64,000 nucleotides of DNA. Origin: Rhypophila decipiens (Eukaryota; Ascomycota; Sordariomycetes; Sordariales; Naviculisporaceae). Positions 1-12,939 of the stretch are shown piece after piece. Numbering within the stretch: the stretch's first letter is position 1; each line of letters opens with the position of its first letter. Under the pieces are notes generated by a model. That model did no database searches, was not told the origin of the DNA, and saw only the letters and a program-made list of their open reading frames with translations. The stretch spans positions 1 through 64,000 of the forward strand of contig MU858194.1 of the NCBI GenBank assembly GCA_033297075.1. The letters are read 5' to 3'. Position numbers and translations under genes: made by a program.

Positions 1-1814
1 TCGATTTTGGAAGGATGGATTCTGAGGGTTATGTATGGATATCCAGGTGCGGCGCTCGCTTGTCTGCGGCGCTCGCTTATCACGCACGTTATCTTCTTTT
101 CCTATATACTTATAGCTATATATAGTTAAAGTAAGCTAGGCTAATTATTAGTAGTCTAGATAATATTAATATATAGTAGTAGTAGTAGTAATGGTAGGGT
201 ATATAGACGATTTCTTAGATAGGGTATAGGAGTTTTTTAACAATTGGCCTAGTTATACGTAAACATATGGTACTATAGGTGAGAAAGCTAAGCCGTTCGA
301 CGGTGTTCCGGAAAGTGGGTGTGGAGAGACGAAGAGCGACGAGCGAACAAGACAGAAAAAAGATATGAATTGCCTGATAATCTCTAATTAAGATTTTGGC
401 GGCTCTTTGATTCTTGTCATTATGCTTAACTTCGAGATCCAATATGGCCTGTAACGCAGCCGCCCCGCTATAGGCGCCGTGTGGTGGCGTTGAGTTTTTG
501 GAGACGAAAAGGGGGCCAACCAGAGGGCATCCCATCTCAACTTTCATGTTGGCTCATGGCACATAACCCGCTGACACGGAATTGGTCGCCTTATGGATGG
601 ACGTCACCACGCACAATACCCGTACACGTGTACCTTGGCTTGGTGACAAATCTTTCGTCCTTTTTCATGCCAACATGTTCCATAGGCAGTGGCTCGGTGA
701 GCCCCTGAGACTTGTACGTCGAGGAAGCTGTTGCTTTGGAGTTTAGAGGCATTCAGTACTCGGCGATGTCTGCGTACCACCACTTTTGTACACAACAGTT
801 CACGGTACAGTACGGACTCGTCCCAACATCCATCTTATACTTGTACACAGTCCGCCCTACAGCCCTACAGCTGACGTGAGCTGAAATCCGAGGCAAAGTG
901 AGTAGCACCAAGCAAGCTCGGTTGTGCCTCACCTGTGGCTTCAAGTGACCCATGAGGCTGAGGCAACCCTCCTTGTGCTACGCTGAGAGAGCTTACACTA
1001 CACACACGTGTACTTGTTGACGCCGTGCTTGTCCGATGGCTTGTTCGGAAGAGCGTTCCATGGACCAAGGACTCATATCCGGGACAGGACAATTCCCTTC
1101 TCTGCAAAGAGGACATCAGCCTTGTGGCAGACACTCCGTTTCTGTATATAATTTTCCTAGTACCCATATCAGGCAGCCAAACCGACTTATACCCATTGTC
1201 CAAGACGACCTGCCTGAATTCGACAATGACGACTGATCAAGCCACTTGAACTTGATATTCACAGTACAGCGCCCCGGTGGCTTCATGCAAGGTCAGAATA
1301 CTGCATGACAGAGGCCAGTTTGACCAAGCACTGCAATTTTAGACATGGCAGAGGGGATCGATAGACGAATGTTGGGCTAACAATCCCCCTTGGATACAGA
1401 GTTTGTGACTATTATTTCAACACTTGGATATGATATCATGAGCAGCAGCTTGTTAAATACGTAGGTACGATATATTGACTAATAATCCACCAACTCCTTC
1501 CTATCAAGCAAGTAACCCAAAACATGCAATTCAAACCGAAAGCATCAAACCATATGTGTGTGTGTGTGAACAATTCTGTACTATATCCATCAAATGCCAT
1601 GATCCATGATCCGTATATCGAACCCCCCAGCTCCTGCGTCCAACTGTGATTTCTTTCGTGACCACTCAGTCTCGATGGTGATGCTGTGGTATCTCCTCCA
1701 TTCTCGAACCCCTTTCTCATCCTTTTGTGGAACTCATCATCTCAACTCGATTCTCTCTTTCCCAGGGTAAAAATCCACCCTCTCCCCCTCAACCAGGCGA
1801 GGTGCAGATCTGAC
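1..1814. other. Gene-free left edge, AT-rich with short repeats
   Basis: No credible gene is seen. Bases 49-61 and 66-78 are two copies of GCGGCGCTCGCTT, 17 bp apart. Bases 80-260 are very AT-rich, with (TAG)5 at 74-88 of the second hundred (174-188). A (TG)7 tract lies at 1555-1568. The sharp change from GC-rich direct repeats to AT-rich sequence would fit the edge of a decayed transposon, but no transposase or reverse transcriptase motif was recognised. The part next to 1815 is presumably the P450 3' flank. Confidence 0.5.
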
Positions 1815-3733
1815 CTAGTGAGCAGCAACACCAGCAGCAGGAACACCACCCCCCTCAGGCTTGACCAACTCTCTCAGCTTAAACCGCGTAATAAAGTTAC
1901 TCTGCTTGACAAACCAAGCATTGCAAATCTCCCACTCCCGATTCGGATCATCGAATTGAATCTGCAACCACACCACAATTCTCGTCAGCATATCCCTCTC
2001 CCCAATCCACATCCAGTATCCAAAGAAAGAAGTGAACTTACCTCAAACCGCCTCAACAACGACGGAACAAGCTTATAAATCTCCAACAGACTAATATTCT
2101 TGCCGATACAAGTCCGACTGCCCATACCAAACTGCATCAAATGCCCATTCCGCACTTTCACCTTCTGCTCCTCCCTCTCTCTCTCCTCGCCTTCCAACCC
2201 AGGCGGGACAATAAACCTCTCGGGGCGAAACTCTTCCACGTCACTCCCAAAAATATCTTCATTGCGGTGGATGATCCACGCCGAACAGCCGACGATCGTG
2301 CCGCCCGGCACAAACTCGCCGGCAATCTCGATCCCGCCCGCAGGCGTGATTCGTTCGAGTAACAGCCCAGCGGCGGGGTGCAGTCGAAATGCCTCTTTCA
2401 CGCAGGCGTCTAGGTAAGGGAGGGTTTGGGACTCGTGCCATGTTACTAGTCCGCTCTCGTAGTCGCTAAACACGCCCTTTCGCGCCGCGGCGTCGAGCTC
2501 GGCGTATAGCTTGTTTAATGTCCGTGGGTTGCGCAGGAGGAAGTAGAACACGCTGCTCAAAGAGATGGCGGTTGTTTCGGAGCCGGCAAAGGCCATGGAT
2601 ACGGCCATGGTCTGTACCAGCGTGTCGGTCATGAAATCGGGCCGGGCCTCGCGAGCGGCGAGGAATTTGGACAGGAGGTCGGGGGACTTGACTACCACGG
2701 GGGCTTTCTCCGAGGTGGGCAAGAGAGGGGATGGGGGGGATTTATCTTTGTTCGAGGATTTCTTCTTGAGTTCGGCAGCGTCGGATTTGGCGAGCTCGGG
2801 CAGGCGTTCGGCCATGCGGGCGCGAGCAAATTTTGCGACGGGGAAGGTCGCGTCTATGAGGCCCCATTCTGAGAGGGTCAGGTAGATGGGATTCTTGAGG
2901 AACCACTTGTCTAGGATGGGGATTTGACCAATCTTTTTGTTGGGGGACACGTTAACACGAGGGTTACTAATAAGGGAAGATAAAGGGGGACCTACAGGAG
3001 CGACATATAAAAACAACTTGGTCAAATAAGCCACAATCCCATCAATGTCTTCATTCTTTTCTACAAACCCGTGACGTTTCGAATAAGTAATCTCGCCAAT
3101 GACATCAAAGGCGTAGAACTGTAACCATCTTGTGAAATCGCATGCGGTGTCTTTGGCGTCGACGTAGAGCTTTTCAGTTTGCTTGAGGAATAACTTGGTC
3201 GTGTTGTCCACAAAGGGTTCGTACTGGACTAGAGCAGACATGGCGAATGCCGAGTTGACACAGCGCCGGAATTGCATGTGGAAGTCGTTGTCTGTGGTGC
3301 TGAATAGCGAGGGGAGGCTGGTTCCTTTGACGACGGATTGTTGGACTATGTAGAAGTCGCTCTTTTGCACATTATACACTGTCAGTTGGGTACTCTAAGG
3401 GGTTAGAAGAGAAAGGGGGTTACAGACCTTGACAAACCCTTTATTCAAGCCATAAATAACCTTCAACGCCTCGGGATCCGAAAAGGACAAAACATTGGGA
3501 CCAAGCCGGACGACCTTGCCATGTTTCTTGTGGAGAGCCAAGTGTGTGACTTCAGGCCGCTGCTTGTAGACGTCCCAGAAGCGCCACCAGTCTGTCAGAG
3601 ACGCGAGGAACGGGCCGGGGTACTTGTTCAGACCGTTGTGGTATCTGTTTCGTACTAGCCAGGCGAGGACCAAGGAGAAAACCACTGCTGCCCAGTGCTG
3701 GGCTAGCAGGGTTATTATTGTGTTGAGGATCAT
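1815..3733 (-). CDS. Cytochrome P450 monooxygenase, pisatin-demethylase-like
   Basis: This is a haem-thiolate monooxygenase, anchored by an N-terminal hydrophobic helix (about residues 5-25), so probably in the ER membrane. Proposed exons on the minus strand are 3733-3428, 3361-2996, 2932-2042 and 1961-1815, giving about 569 residues. The intron at 2995-2933 is 63 bp, a multiple of three without a stop, so it reads through silently; removing it joins YVAP to IGQIP. P450 signatures are all visible: I-helix AGSETTA near residue 338, ExxR (KEAFR) near 403, FRPERF, and the haem loop FGMGSRTCIG with the Cys ligand near 500. The motif KGFVK-SDFY across the first splice resembles the pisatin-demethylase/benzoate-hydroxylase-like clans of fungal P450s. 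Two introns use AAG acceptors, which is uncommon, so those borders are less sure. A Lys/Ser/Pro-rich loop sits before the I-helix. The substrate cannot be inferred; no other biosynthetic genes are adjacent. Confidence 0.9.
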
Positions 3734-6700
3734 GTTTGTTTGTGGTGGTGGTTGACTTGGGAGTTGAACAAGTCACAGCGTATCGAGTTGAGTATCGAGA
3801 TCGACTTGAGATTCTTTGTTGAAAAGGGCCTACCGCCTAGTTCACCCCCTACTCATGGGCGATGTTGGCAAGGCAGGGCGAGGCGCCTTGGGAATATGGT
3901 AAGAGGAGGGTTCTGTGATAAGAGGCGTCGATACGGGTCGTATATACAGCGAGCAAGGGACCAAGAAGAAAGGAGGTCAAGTGACGTGCTATTTGGTTGT
4001 CATATAACAACACCAAAGGGGTTCTCTTCCCGGTAGTGACGGTATTCAGTCTGACAATGCTGATATGGTATACCAAAGTGAAAGGACAAGAAGAAAAGTT
4101 GGAGAAGAGAGAAAGCAACAAAAAGGACAAGAAAGCTCTATATCACTCGCACACCATACCTCGGTCCCTATAACATATTTATACAAACAAGTCCACCCAC
4201 CCTTGACAGACAAGGTCCAAGAAAAACGTGCCACGGATGGGGTTCCCCGGTCCTGCGTCTCTTTTTCTCGAGCACTTTTTATTTCCTGATCCCCATTCCC
4301 GGCATACCACTCAGCGGGTAGATATTACACCAAACTGGGCATCCATCGAGACAAACTAGTGCCCGCACGGGCTAGAGGTGGGAGGGTAAGAGCAGCTGCC
4401 TTTGGGTTTCCGGGAACCGACAGCGTCCAGGAGAGGAGTGAGCTGTCACAAGGATAGATAGGAGAGTGACTATCCCGCAAAGCGAATCCCGAATGTATAG
4501 TCACAAAGCATTCCGCCTCCCCCCCTCCTCGCCGCGGGGCCAGGGAAGCGGGATCAAGATCCTGCGCCTTCGGTTGATGGTGTAGATCCACGCTGGTGGC
4601 CCTGATGTGAACAGCTCTGTACACTGATACGTAGCTAGCTCGTTACCTGACTTTACACATCGGGGAGCGGGACGAGAGTCTTGACATGTTTATCTCTCAC
4701 TCGAGTTCCCATGGAAAACATGGACTTGTAGCTCGTCAAAGATGACAGTTCTCATCCAACAGCTGCCGGTGTGCGCGTGTAAGCGGCAAGGTGAGGACCT
4801 TCAAAAGCTGGCCCCACGTCATGGAACGCCGGATCAAGTGTGGGACCCCAAGCTATGGATACCGATCAACAGCACCTTCTTCTTGAACCTGGGGAAGCGT
4901 ATCCGTAGTCCGCACTAGCAGCGCCACTCACGCAGCAAGGCGACAACAAGCTCCATGGTTCGTATCTTGGTACAAGGGTGCAAAGAGAAAGAGAAAAATA
5001 CTTGCATCAATACCCGTCTCTATCCTTCTGTAAAAAGAGGTAAAAATGAGCGAAAATAGTGACTGCCGGGCTCCAGCCGGAAGGACGTTCAAGTGTGGGG
5101 CCCTTGGGGGGTCCGCTTCTGTGAGGGGGAGGGGCAGATAGCCTCTTGAGCCCGTCGGCAGATGTCATGTCCAATAGATGGGCTCAATCTAGTTGTACGC
5201 AAGCCACTACATGATTGGGGAAATTCTCGGGGTTCCTTTGAGGATGGATGGTTCAACGTCGTCGATAAAAGAGACAAGGCCGAGATGAGCGAGAAAACGG
5301 GCGAGTCGACGGTTGATGGGAGCCAAGTGGTGTATTCCCAACGGAGAGCCTATGAGAATGGTCGATACGTCCCTAGCACGTATCTTGTCTGTATGCGAGA
5401 TGCGAGGCATACAGACATAATGACCGTCATCGTGGTTGCAGAGCCATCGGTGGAAAGTATATCCTGTATGGGCAGATCGGTGCATGCTTTGTAGGTCCAA
5501 AAACCGGTCGTCGATGCCGTTGGTCCCAAACCACAAGTCAGGAGGTCATGGTTCCATGGGGTGTTGCTGTCGTCAAGGTAAGCTCGAGGTGACATGTAGT
5601 CAGCAAAGACCATTCGCCACGTTTCCTGCACATGCATCCATAAAGAGGCAAGGCAACGGCATTGGCATCCATCAGGTATAGACGTGTTACCCGAGCTGTG
5701 ATGTATGTCATTCCGCCCATGTTGTGGTAGGTCCGTTGAAATTCCGCACTCGCTAGTTCGGTCATATATATAGCCTACTGGGCGCATTGGTAGGTTCTCG
5801 AAGACATCAGAAAGAGACGATTCCTAAGACAGGTCAACCATCAACCAGGGATCCATGGTTATCAAGGGAGCTGACAAGCATGGGCATGCCAGCGACCCAG
5901 CTAGCAGCTGAAGGGAGAGAGTCGTTGACGACATGTCTTGTTGTGTTTGTGGTTGCGTGCATAATCGACCCAAATGATTGCTGCATCTGCTGGACAGACT
6001 CAGGTGGTGTAAAGAGCGGCTGTTACCTCCAGTCAGAACAAACGGCGATACTCTCTTGCCTGATATCCATCGTGCGTTCTTGAGCTGTTGGTTTGCCTCG
6101 TGAAGAACAGCCGCCGGCCGTCCATGATATTGAGCTCCAACTGCGTGCGTGGGGGCTGCAAGTTGAACAATCTCAAAATAGATTTTAAAAAAGAGCAAGT
6201 TCAATTCTTGCGCGCCTTTACGGCTTGTCTTGCCCGCTCCCCGTGTCGCCAGGCTCGGTCCTTGCTCGATAGATGTGCCGAAAAACCAGAGTGATGCCGC
6301 TGTTACGGTCGAGGCTTGTCGTCGTAGATCGGTTAACGCTAGACATCTTTTTGGTGTAGGCTGGCATGCAAGCGCTGTGAACCGGTGGCGCTGGACAGTT
6401 GTAAGCGACTGCGAAGTCCGCCCCTTGTTTTCTTGTGCATTTCGGCAGATGAGTTTTTGATATATTCGGGTGCGAAGAAAACATGGGCTGGAGTGCCTCT
6501 TATATCCGCCCGGCTTTCGGAAGGCAACACCTCCCACGGGAAATATCGAAGGTGCTCACAGGGCCTCAGTCACAACGAAAAAGTCCGCAAGGAACACAAT
6601 CCGCTGAATAGGTGATATTTTCCTATGTATCTAAAACAAAGAAATGCATCCAAGACCAACGCTGGTGTTAAACGGTTACAGTTGGAAAAGACAAAAAGAG

Positions 6701-6846
6701 TATTCTACATGTGCTCAATAAAATCGAGATCTATGCATCGATGACACTCCCACCAATCGATGTATACCCCTCTATTTTCCGTTCCTGATCCTAAAATGGC
6801 CGTCAGCCATGATGAGTTTGTGGAGCCGAGATGTCAAATAAGCAAT
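3734..6846. other. Intergenic region, no gene recognised
   Basis: This 3.1-kb gap holds the divergent promoter side of the P450 and the 3' flank of the NPC1-type gene. Open frames of up to 237 codons exist on the minus strand (5824-6537, 5350-5787), but none shows a recognisable domain, a good start context or splice-joined partners. I see no RNA gene in it. Confidence 0.5.
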
Positions 6847-9800
6847 CTATGCCTCGTCCTCGGTATCACTGTCGTCAGGCATGAGAGCCCTATATCTCCG
6901 AGCAGCAAGGTCCTCTTCCAGCCCGCCATCGGCATCAGGATCCATATACCCTTCGCCACCGAGCAGAGAAAGCGCGACTGGCAGGAAGATCAGAGCATGC
7001 GAGGCGGCAAAAATGACGAGCGCCAGCCACACTCTAAAGTAGTAAATCTCAAAGATCTTGCTTCGAGTGAATGCGAGCACCGTCACGCCCAGAATCTTGG
7101 TCACCGTGATGCCCGAGAAGACGCTCCCTCCCACGTTCGCCAGCGCAGTCCAAGCCCTGGCATCCTTGCCTCGGAACCGGTTCTTAACGCGTTCCAGGAA
7201 GGCCCTCGAGGGGAACATGAACGCCCTCGCAATGTGCGCGCAGAACTCGACGGCGATGCCCACGCATATAATCAGGTTGACGAGCGAAACGGCATTGAGA
7301 GAGACCCCCATGACAGCCATGGCTCCAATAATGTCAACAATGACCATCACAACCGTCATCGTAACCACCGCCGCTGTGAGCAGAGATCCCAACAGGACCG
7401 AAGACACCACAAATATGATGCCGACGGCAGAACCCAACAGCGCCCCAGTCAAGGAGACAATGGTGGCATATTGGTCAAAGAAGACGTAGAATACGCTGTA
7501 GGGGAACACTTGCAGCCCGGTGTTGGCGCTGACCTCCTTTGCAATCCGGCGAGCCGATGCATATGCCTCGATAAAGTCCTCCTGGCTGCGGAGTGGCGAG
7601 TGCATGGTGCGGAAATGACTGGCTGGAATTGTCGTCTTTTCCGAATCCACGACAACGGCGGTGCCGTACGTTGCTTGTCCGCCGAGCGGGCAGTCCTCGT
7701 CAGTGGGTGAGCTCAAGAACTTGTCGAGATAATGCACAAACTCGTCGCCTTCGGGCATGCCCGCGAGAGTAATGTTCCAAGAAGGATCCCTCTTGGCGAA
7801 ACAAGCCTGGCGGCCCTCGACACAGCACTTGTCGTTGTCTGGGTTGAGCCACTGGAAAAAGTCATCAATCCAGCTGGCAGTAGGAGACGAGATGTATGAA
7901 ACCTCGGGACGCTTCCTCTCTTGCTCGAGCACGTTGGTAAGCGACATTTGCTGGCAAGTAGTGTACCGAGAGCAGATCTGTTGCTGATGCTTCCTCTCTG
8001 TGCCGTTGAATCCCCGCGTGACAAAGTACACTGGCGGGCCAGAATCGAAATAGTCATATAGATCGTTAAAGTACGGAATAAGGTACGAGTCGTCGGGTAT
8101 GGCAACACGCTGGTCCAGACCGAGCTGGACTTGGGGAATCAGGGCCACTCCAGCAGCAAAGATTCCGAGAAACACAACCACAACTCCAGCCTTGACGCTT
8201 TTGCTGAGCAGTCTGGGAGCATAGCTCTTGCGGATAAACTGCTGGAGGAGGCTCTCCTCTGGCGCCTCGTAGAATCGAGCTCCCTGAGTTCCGTTGCTGG
8301 CATCCAAGTGGACACGAGCCGCCTTGATCCGGACGCAAGGGAAGCAATCAGCCCGTGCATCCTCTACCCTGATCTGATTGAGTGTGAGAACAGAGATGAA
8401 CATGGTGACTTGGAGAATGGCATTGATAAAGACAGCGCCTGCTGCGTAGATGGCAAAGTTCCTGACAGCTGGCATGCCAACAAAAGCACCCAGAGCAAAC
8501 GAAATCGTCTCGGTAATGGCCGAGAACAAGATGGACGGGCCCATGCGGCCAAGTGCCTTGGAGATGCGCACCTCCACCACCTCGTCGGGGAAGCTGATGT
8601 TGACTCGTTCAAACTCGTGCACGATGAGGAAAATGTTGTCCACGCCGACGGCGAGTACGATAAATGGAATCACGTCGACGATGATAAGCGTCGCTTTGAG
8701 ACCGGCCCAGGAGAAGAGACCGAGAGAGGCCGTGATGGACATGAGAACAATGAGGATGCCTACCACGCCCAACGTAAACTTGGACTCCACAAGCGAGACT
8801 GCTGGGTTGCGAAGGAATTCCCTCACAGACAAGGTGGTAGAGCCGAGGGCGAGTGAGGCATAGAGGAACATGATGATGTAGCTGATGACAATGATCTTGG
8901 CATCGGTATTCGTCGACTTGTTCAGCTCTTGCTCAAGACTGATTTCAGTAGAAAACGAGAGCCGGAGACCGCGGTGTGTCGTCTCATTCTGCACGCGTAG
9001 AAGGAGCTCCTTCAGAGCTTCCTCAAAGTCCATGGCGCGGCTCAGCTCCGGAGTGCCCTCGGGGAAATTGTTGACAACCCACGTCACTGTAAAGGCGGTT
9101 GCATCTACAGGATCGCCAGACTCGGGGTATCCTCCGAGAATCATGTTGGGGTCGAGTGGCTGGCCGTAAGCAGGACGACACTCCACCGGGGAGTCGGCAC
9201 ACTTTCGCAGTTGTGTCTGCCAGCTCTTTGGATTGACCATGTTCGGGTCATCTTGAAAGTAGGCAGCCACAGACTGAACGACACAGGCGTCACCCGTTGG
9301 CTTGAAACAGACGTCGTCCAGAGTGGTGCCGTAGCTCTTTCCCTTGAGTTTTCGGACCTGCTTCTCAACGTCCATCCACCAGATCAGGTTGTCATAGCTG
9401 AGAACCGGACCTGGACCCTCGGGATTGGTATCATTGACCAAAAAGATCTTCTCGGCACGGTAGAACGGCCCAAAGTTGGAGTCGAAGAAGGCCTTCTCTT
9501 CTGCGGCAGCTGACGTCGGGCTCACCCACAGACGTGCCGGATCTTGTTCAATCTCAAAGTGAAACCAGCCAGCGCTGAGAATTGCAACAACGATGACAGA
9601 GGTCATGATTGTGATGGCAGGGAACTTTGCAGCCGCGTATCCCAGGCGGCTGAAGGAGGCATCACACCAAGTGTTGATGATGTACGTCTTCTGGGGGCGA
9701 TCAAACATGGCTCCATTCTGAGTGAGGTATCCCTCATCTTCGTCGTCGCTGGGGGCGGCATCGGTGAGCAGCCGCAGCCTCTCGCTCCGGCGCTTCGTAT

Positions 9801-10751
9801 GCCTTTTCCAGACCACATGGCCCACGATGGAGACGATAAACGAAAGCAACAGAACACTGTAAGTGAATATGGAGGCGAAGGAGAGACACGGGAGTGACCC
9901 GACGCGACACGACCCAGCCTTCTCAACCGCGGGAAGCTCGGGGCAGACGGCGGGGCAGTCGACGCAGGCGCAGCGGAAGTTGGGGTCCTCGTCGTTGCAC
10001 TTTTTCGCCTTCATGGGCAGTGGACCCGTACCGGGCTCCGAGTATTTTGTTGGGAAGTTGATCTGAAATGGCGAGCCGCCAAATCGCTCCTTTCCGAGGA
10101 ACGTGAGCATCTGCGTATAGTTCTTGGCACCTCCTCCGATCAAGTCCATGGCGCGCGAGTTGGTAGGACCAAACTTGACGTCTTTGCAGCTGTCGTAAAA
10201 GCCCGTTCCGTACTCCTTTGAGATGAGCTGGTCAAGCTCTGTGACGAGCGTCTTTCCATTCTTTTCTAATGTCTTGGTAACGTTGATGAATAGCGACTGA
10301 TCGGGCGAGCACGTAAAGGTGCAGAACATGTTGTAGAAGTTGTCCTTGCACGCCGGACAGGACGATATGATCTGGTTGGCCGTCGAAAGCGAGTCTTTGA
10401 GCGTGTCGATCTGCGCACCGAGTCAGCAATGTTATCTTTGCATGTCATATCCAAGGGCGATAAAACACGCCAATTGCAACATACCTGTTCGGGTAAACAG
10501 CAGACTGGACCAGAACTCCATTTGGGGCCGCACAGGTCTGTCAACTGCTTCCGAAGGTCATCGTCGGGTTCCTCGGCAAGGCCATTGTCGACGCAAGGCA
10601 ATTGACTGCCGAAGAAGCTCTTGGAACCGCAGTGGCCGCGGAGGGCACATCGTCCAGCTTCATGTTTTGGAGTAAATGGTTTAGCAATCGTTCTTCCGAG
10701 ACCAGAAAGTAAGACGCCGCTCGCGGCGACGAGATGCGAGAGTCTCGCCAT
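6847..10751 (-). CDS. NCR1: Niemann-Pick C1-type sterol transporter (NCR1/NPC1)
   Basis: This polytopic membrane protein of the vacuole/lysosome moves sterol from the lumen into the membrane. Two exons, 10751-10485 and 10410-6847, are joined across a 74-bp GTATGT...GCGCAG intron in phase 0 (CCLPEQ to IDTLKD) and give about 1276 residues, close to human NPC1. An N-terminal signal peptide (residues 1-23) is followed by the Cys-rich luminal domain (CCLPEQ, CPAC, CTFTC). A long luminal loop follows. The sterol-sensing domain lies at about residues 590-765 (motifs GVDNIFLIVHEF and PSILFSAITE). A second luminal domain and a C-terminal patched-like RND block (GIAVEFCAHIARAF) follow. The tail is acidic (SDTEDEA). 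The start is supported by the signal peptide and the short first exon. There are no frame breaks. The Smr-protein gene lies 0.8 kb upstream on the same strand. Confidence 0.96.
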
Positions 10752-11543
10752 CTCAATATTTTGGTCCTATGGTGTTGATGATTGTTGTTGTTGGTGTAGG
10801 AGGAGAGTGTGATTGCCTGGAGCAGCCGGCCCAAGAGTTCAGAGGGTGGTCTCGCCCCTGCCGGTGTGCTTGGATGGCTGTCTCGTGCGTTGTTCATGCG
10901 TCATAGCTGGGCCAACTCGCCCCACAGCGCCCCCAAACGCAGTTGCGACAGGATCTGATTGGCTGTTCAGTATGGGGGATGCGCCCGTTCCTGGAGATCG
11001 GGGGAGTCACGCGGCGCCGAGCAGGGAAGCTGTGATCCGCATCATTTGCGGAGTACCACGGCAACAAACGGGACAATAGATATTGTTCTCAGCTAGGTAG
11101 AGAAATAGTCGGATGAAATCAATTGTGACAATAAATTTCATCCAGGCATGATAGTTCGTATGCTTGTATCCAACTCGTCAAGCCGGTACCGTATCTACCT
11201 ATGTTCCCGCGTGTACGAACTCAATTTTGAGCCTTAACTTTATATATTCAAACGTTAAACCACAAGTCAATATACATGCATCTAGCAGCAGGTGCTGACG
11301 ATATCGATATGCGCACTAATTCAAGATCCATCACTATGATACCATAAAACTATGATAAGAGGACAAGAAAAAGGGGCGCCCACTATGGCCTTGGTATCAT
11401 ATGAAGAAAAGCAGAAACGAGCTCGGTGTTCTAAAACGCCAAGTCCTCAGCCAGAAATACGGGTATCCAAATCGTTATTCCGCTCGTCATGTAAACATTA
11501 CTTCATCCTCCAGCTTTTAGATTTCAACAAGCCCTAGCCACTA
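10752..11543. other. Intergenic region between NPC1-type and Smr genes
   Basis: It contains the promoter and 5' leader of the NPC1-type gene and the 3' flank of the Smr gene. No further gene or RNA was recognised. Confidence 0.5.
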
Positions 11544-12939
11544 TCAATCTCTCCCAATGACACGGAAAGACCCCGTAAGGGTCTCGTACTTCCACCCATC
11601 GTTCCTCAGCGCCGCTCCAACGGCCTGCCTGAGTCGTGAGATGCCATTAGCACTATGACGTCCCACTCCCGTGACGACGGTAAAACCCTCGCTCTTGGCC
11701 TTCAGCTCGCGGTTGCCCTCCAACCTGTCCCACCAGAGCTGGACTCGGTGTTTTGCGATTCTCACTCCGTCAAGAACCGTGACTCCGTGGAGATCAATCT
11801 GCAGAGGTGTATTTCTGCTCTGCTCGTCCACCAGTTTCTGAGCCTCCTGGAAGGACCGTGCCGCCGCAGCTTGGTGTTCATCCCGGATCCGTTCCGTGTA
11901 CACGACGAGACCTTGTCGAGCCAGCCGACCTTTCCGGGCGAGAGCGTTGGCGGATGATTGAAGAGTAGCGATTCTGCTAAACCCAACGGCCGCTGGACGT
12001 ATATCGGTTGGAAAGGTGAGGGGTTGGATAGCCTGAAATTTGGCGCCAGCACCAGAGGATGTCAACGGCACCGCCGGCCCCGTGGGTGACAGGAGCACGG
12101 GGCCCTTAGCCCCGTGAAGCTCTTCGCCATCAACCGGGGAGACGACGGAATAGTCGATGGCAAGCCTGTTTTTGCCATTTCTTCCGTTGCGGCCTGCACG
12201 GCTCTTGCCCTTTGCCCTGCGGTAGTACTCGTCGTCATCCGAAACGTAAAAGCCATCGACTCCTGTTGGTAGTTGCCCAGTGTCAAGGAGATGCTGTCTG
12301 TTGATGAGCTCGTCGAAGGCACGGTCCAGATCACCATTGACGTTCTTCAGAATGATGCGGACCGTATGAGGACGAAAGGTTGAGCCGAACATGCCTAGGA
12401 GGCTCTCTACCTTCTCGTCAACGCTAAGACTTGCCTCTGTGAGTCTGGAAGACTTGTCGGAATTATAGCCCGAGTCTGAGGTGGTGGTTGCATTCTCAGT
12501 CGACACACCATAACCGCTGGTAGAAACGATATCGTCGGGGCTCTTCGCGCCATTCTCGCCGGGACATCCCAGGCCAGACGCGTCGAAGCCTGTGGCTTCC
12601 TCGGCCGCAGCCGTCGCCGCGAGGGCCGCCAGGGAGGTTTTCACTTCATCGTAATGGGCCTTGAGATCCTGATCGCCCGCTATTGCGAGGATGAGAGCCT
12701 CGTCCAGGACCGAGCTGAACTCATCCTATATATAATCAACATTAGTAATCTCGATCTGTCGAGTTTGCTGAGAATGAAAAAAAAGGTGCGAGTTCAACTG
12801 AGTCAAGCAAACTCAGCCTCACTCCTTTCTCTCAACATGATCATGACCATAACTGAAGAGAAAGACTTACAACCAGCTTCTTCACTAATTGAGCAGCGGA
12901 ATTCTGGTCCCCTTTTTTGCCAGAGCCCCGTCTTCCCAT
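11544..12939 (-). CDS. CUE / DUF1771 / Smr-domain protein
   Basis: Exons are 12939-12871 (23 codons, starting MGRRGSGKKG) and 12725-11544, joined in phase 0 over a 145-bp GTAAGT...TATATAG intron, giving about 416 residues. A CUE-like ubiquitin-binding segment (SLLGMFGSTFRPHTVRIIL..GDLDRAFDEL) sits in the first half. A basic, helical DUF1771 segment (LARQGLVVYTERIRDEHQA) precedes a C-terminal Smr domain (about residues 320-410) with the diagnostic IDLHG and TGVGRHSANG motifs. In characterised relatives (yeast Cue2, human N4BP2) Smr domains cleave mRNA on stalled or collided ribosomes. A role in mRNA quality control is therefore inferred, not shown. The short first exon is supported by a good ATG context and by the conserved-looking join KKLV-DEFSSVLDEAL. 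Confidence 0.85.

Noticed and set aside
5824..6537. 237-codon minus-strand frame in the 3.7-6.8 kb gap
   Set aside because: No domain, composition unlike neighbouring genes, no splice partners; treated as chance.
6760..7710. 316-codon plus-strand frame opposite the NPC1-type 3' end
   Set aside because: His/Arg/Asn-rich shadow peptide with no recognisable domain.
8131..8856. 241-codon plus-strand frame opposite the NPC1-type gene
   Set aside because: Shadow of a clear conserved gene; acidic, domain-free peptide.
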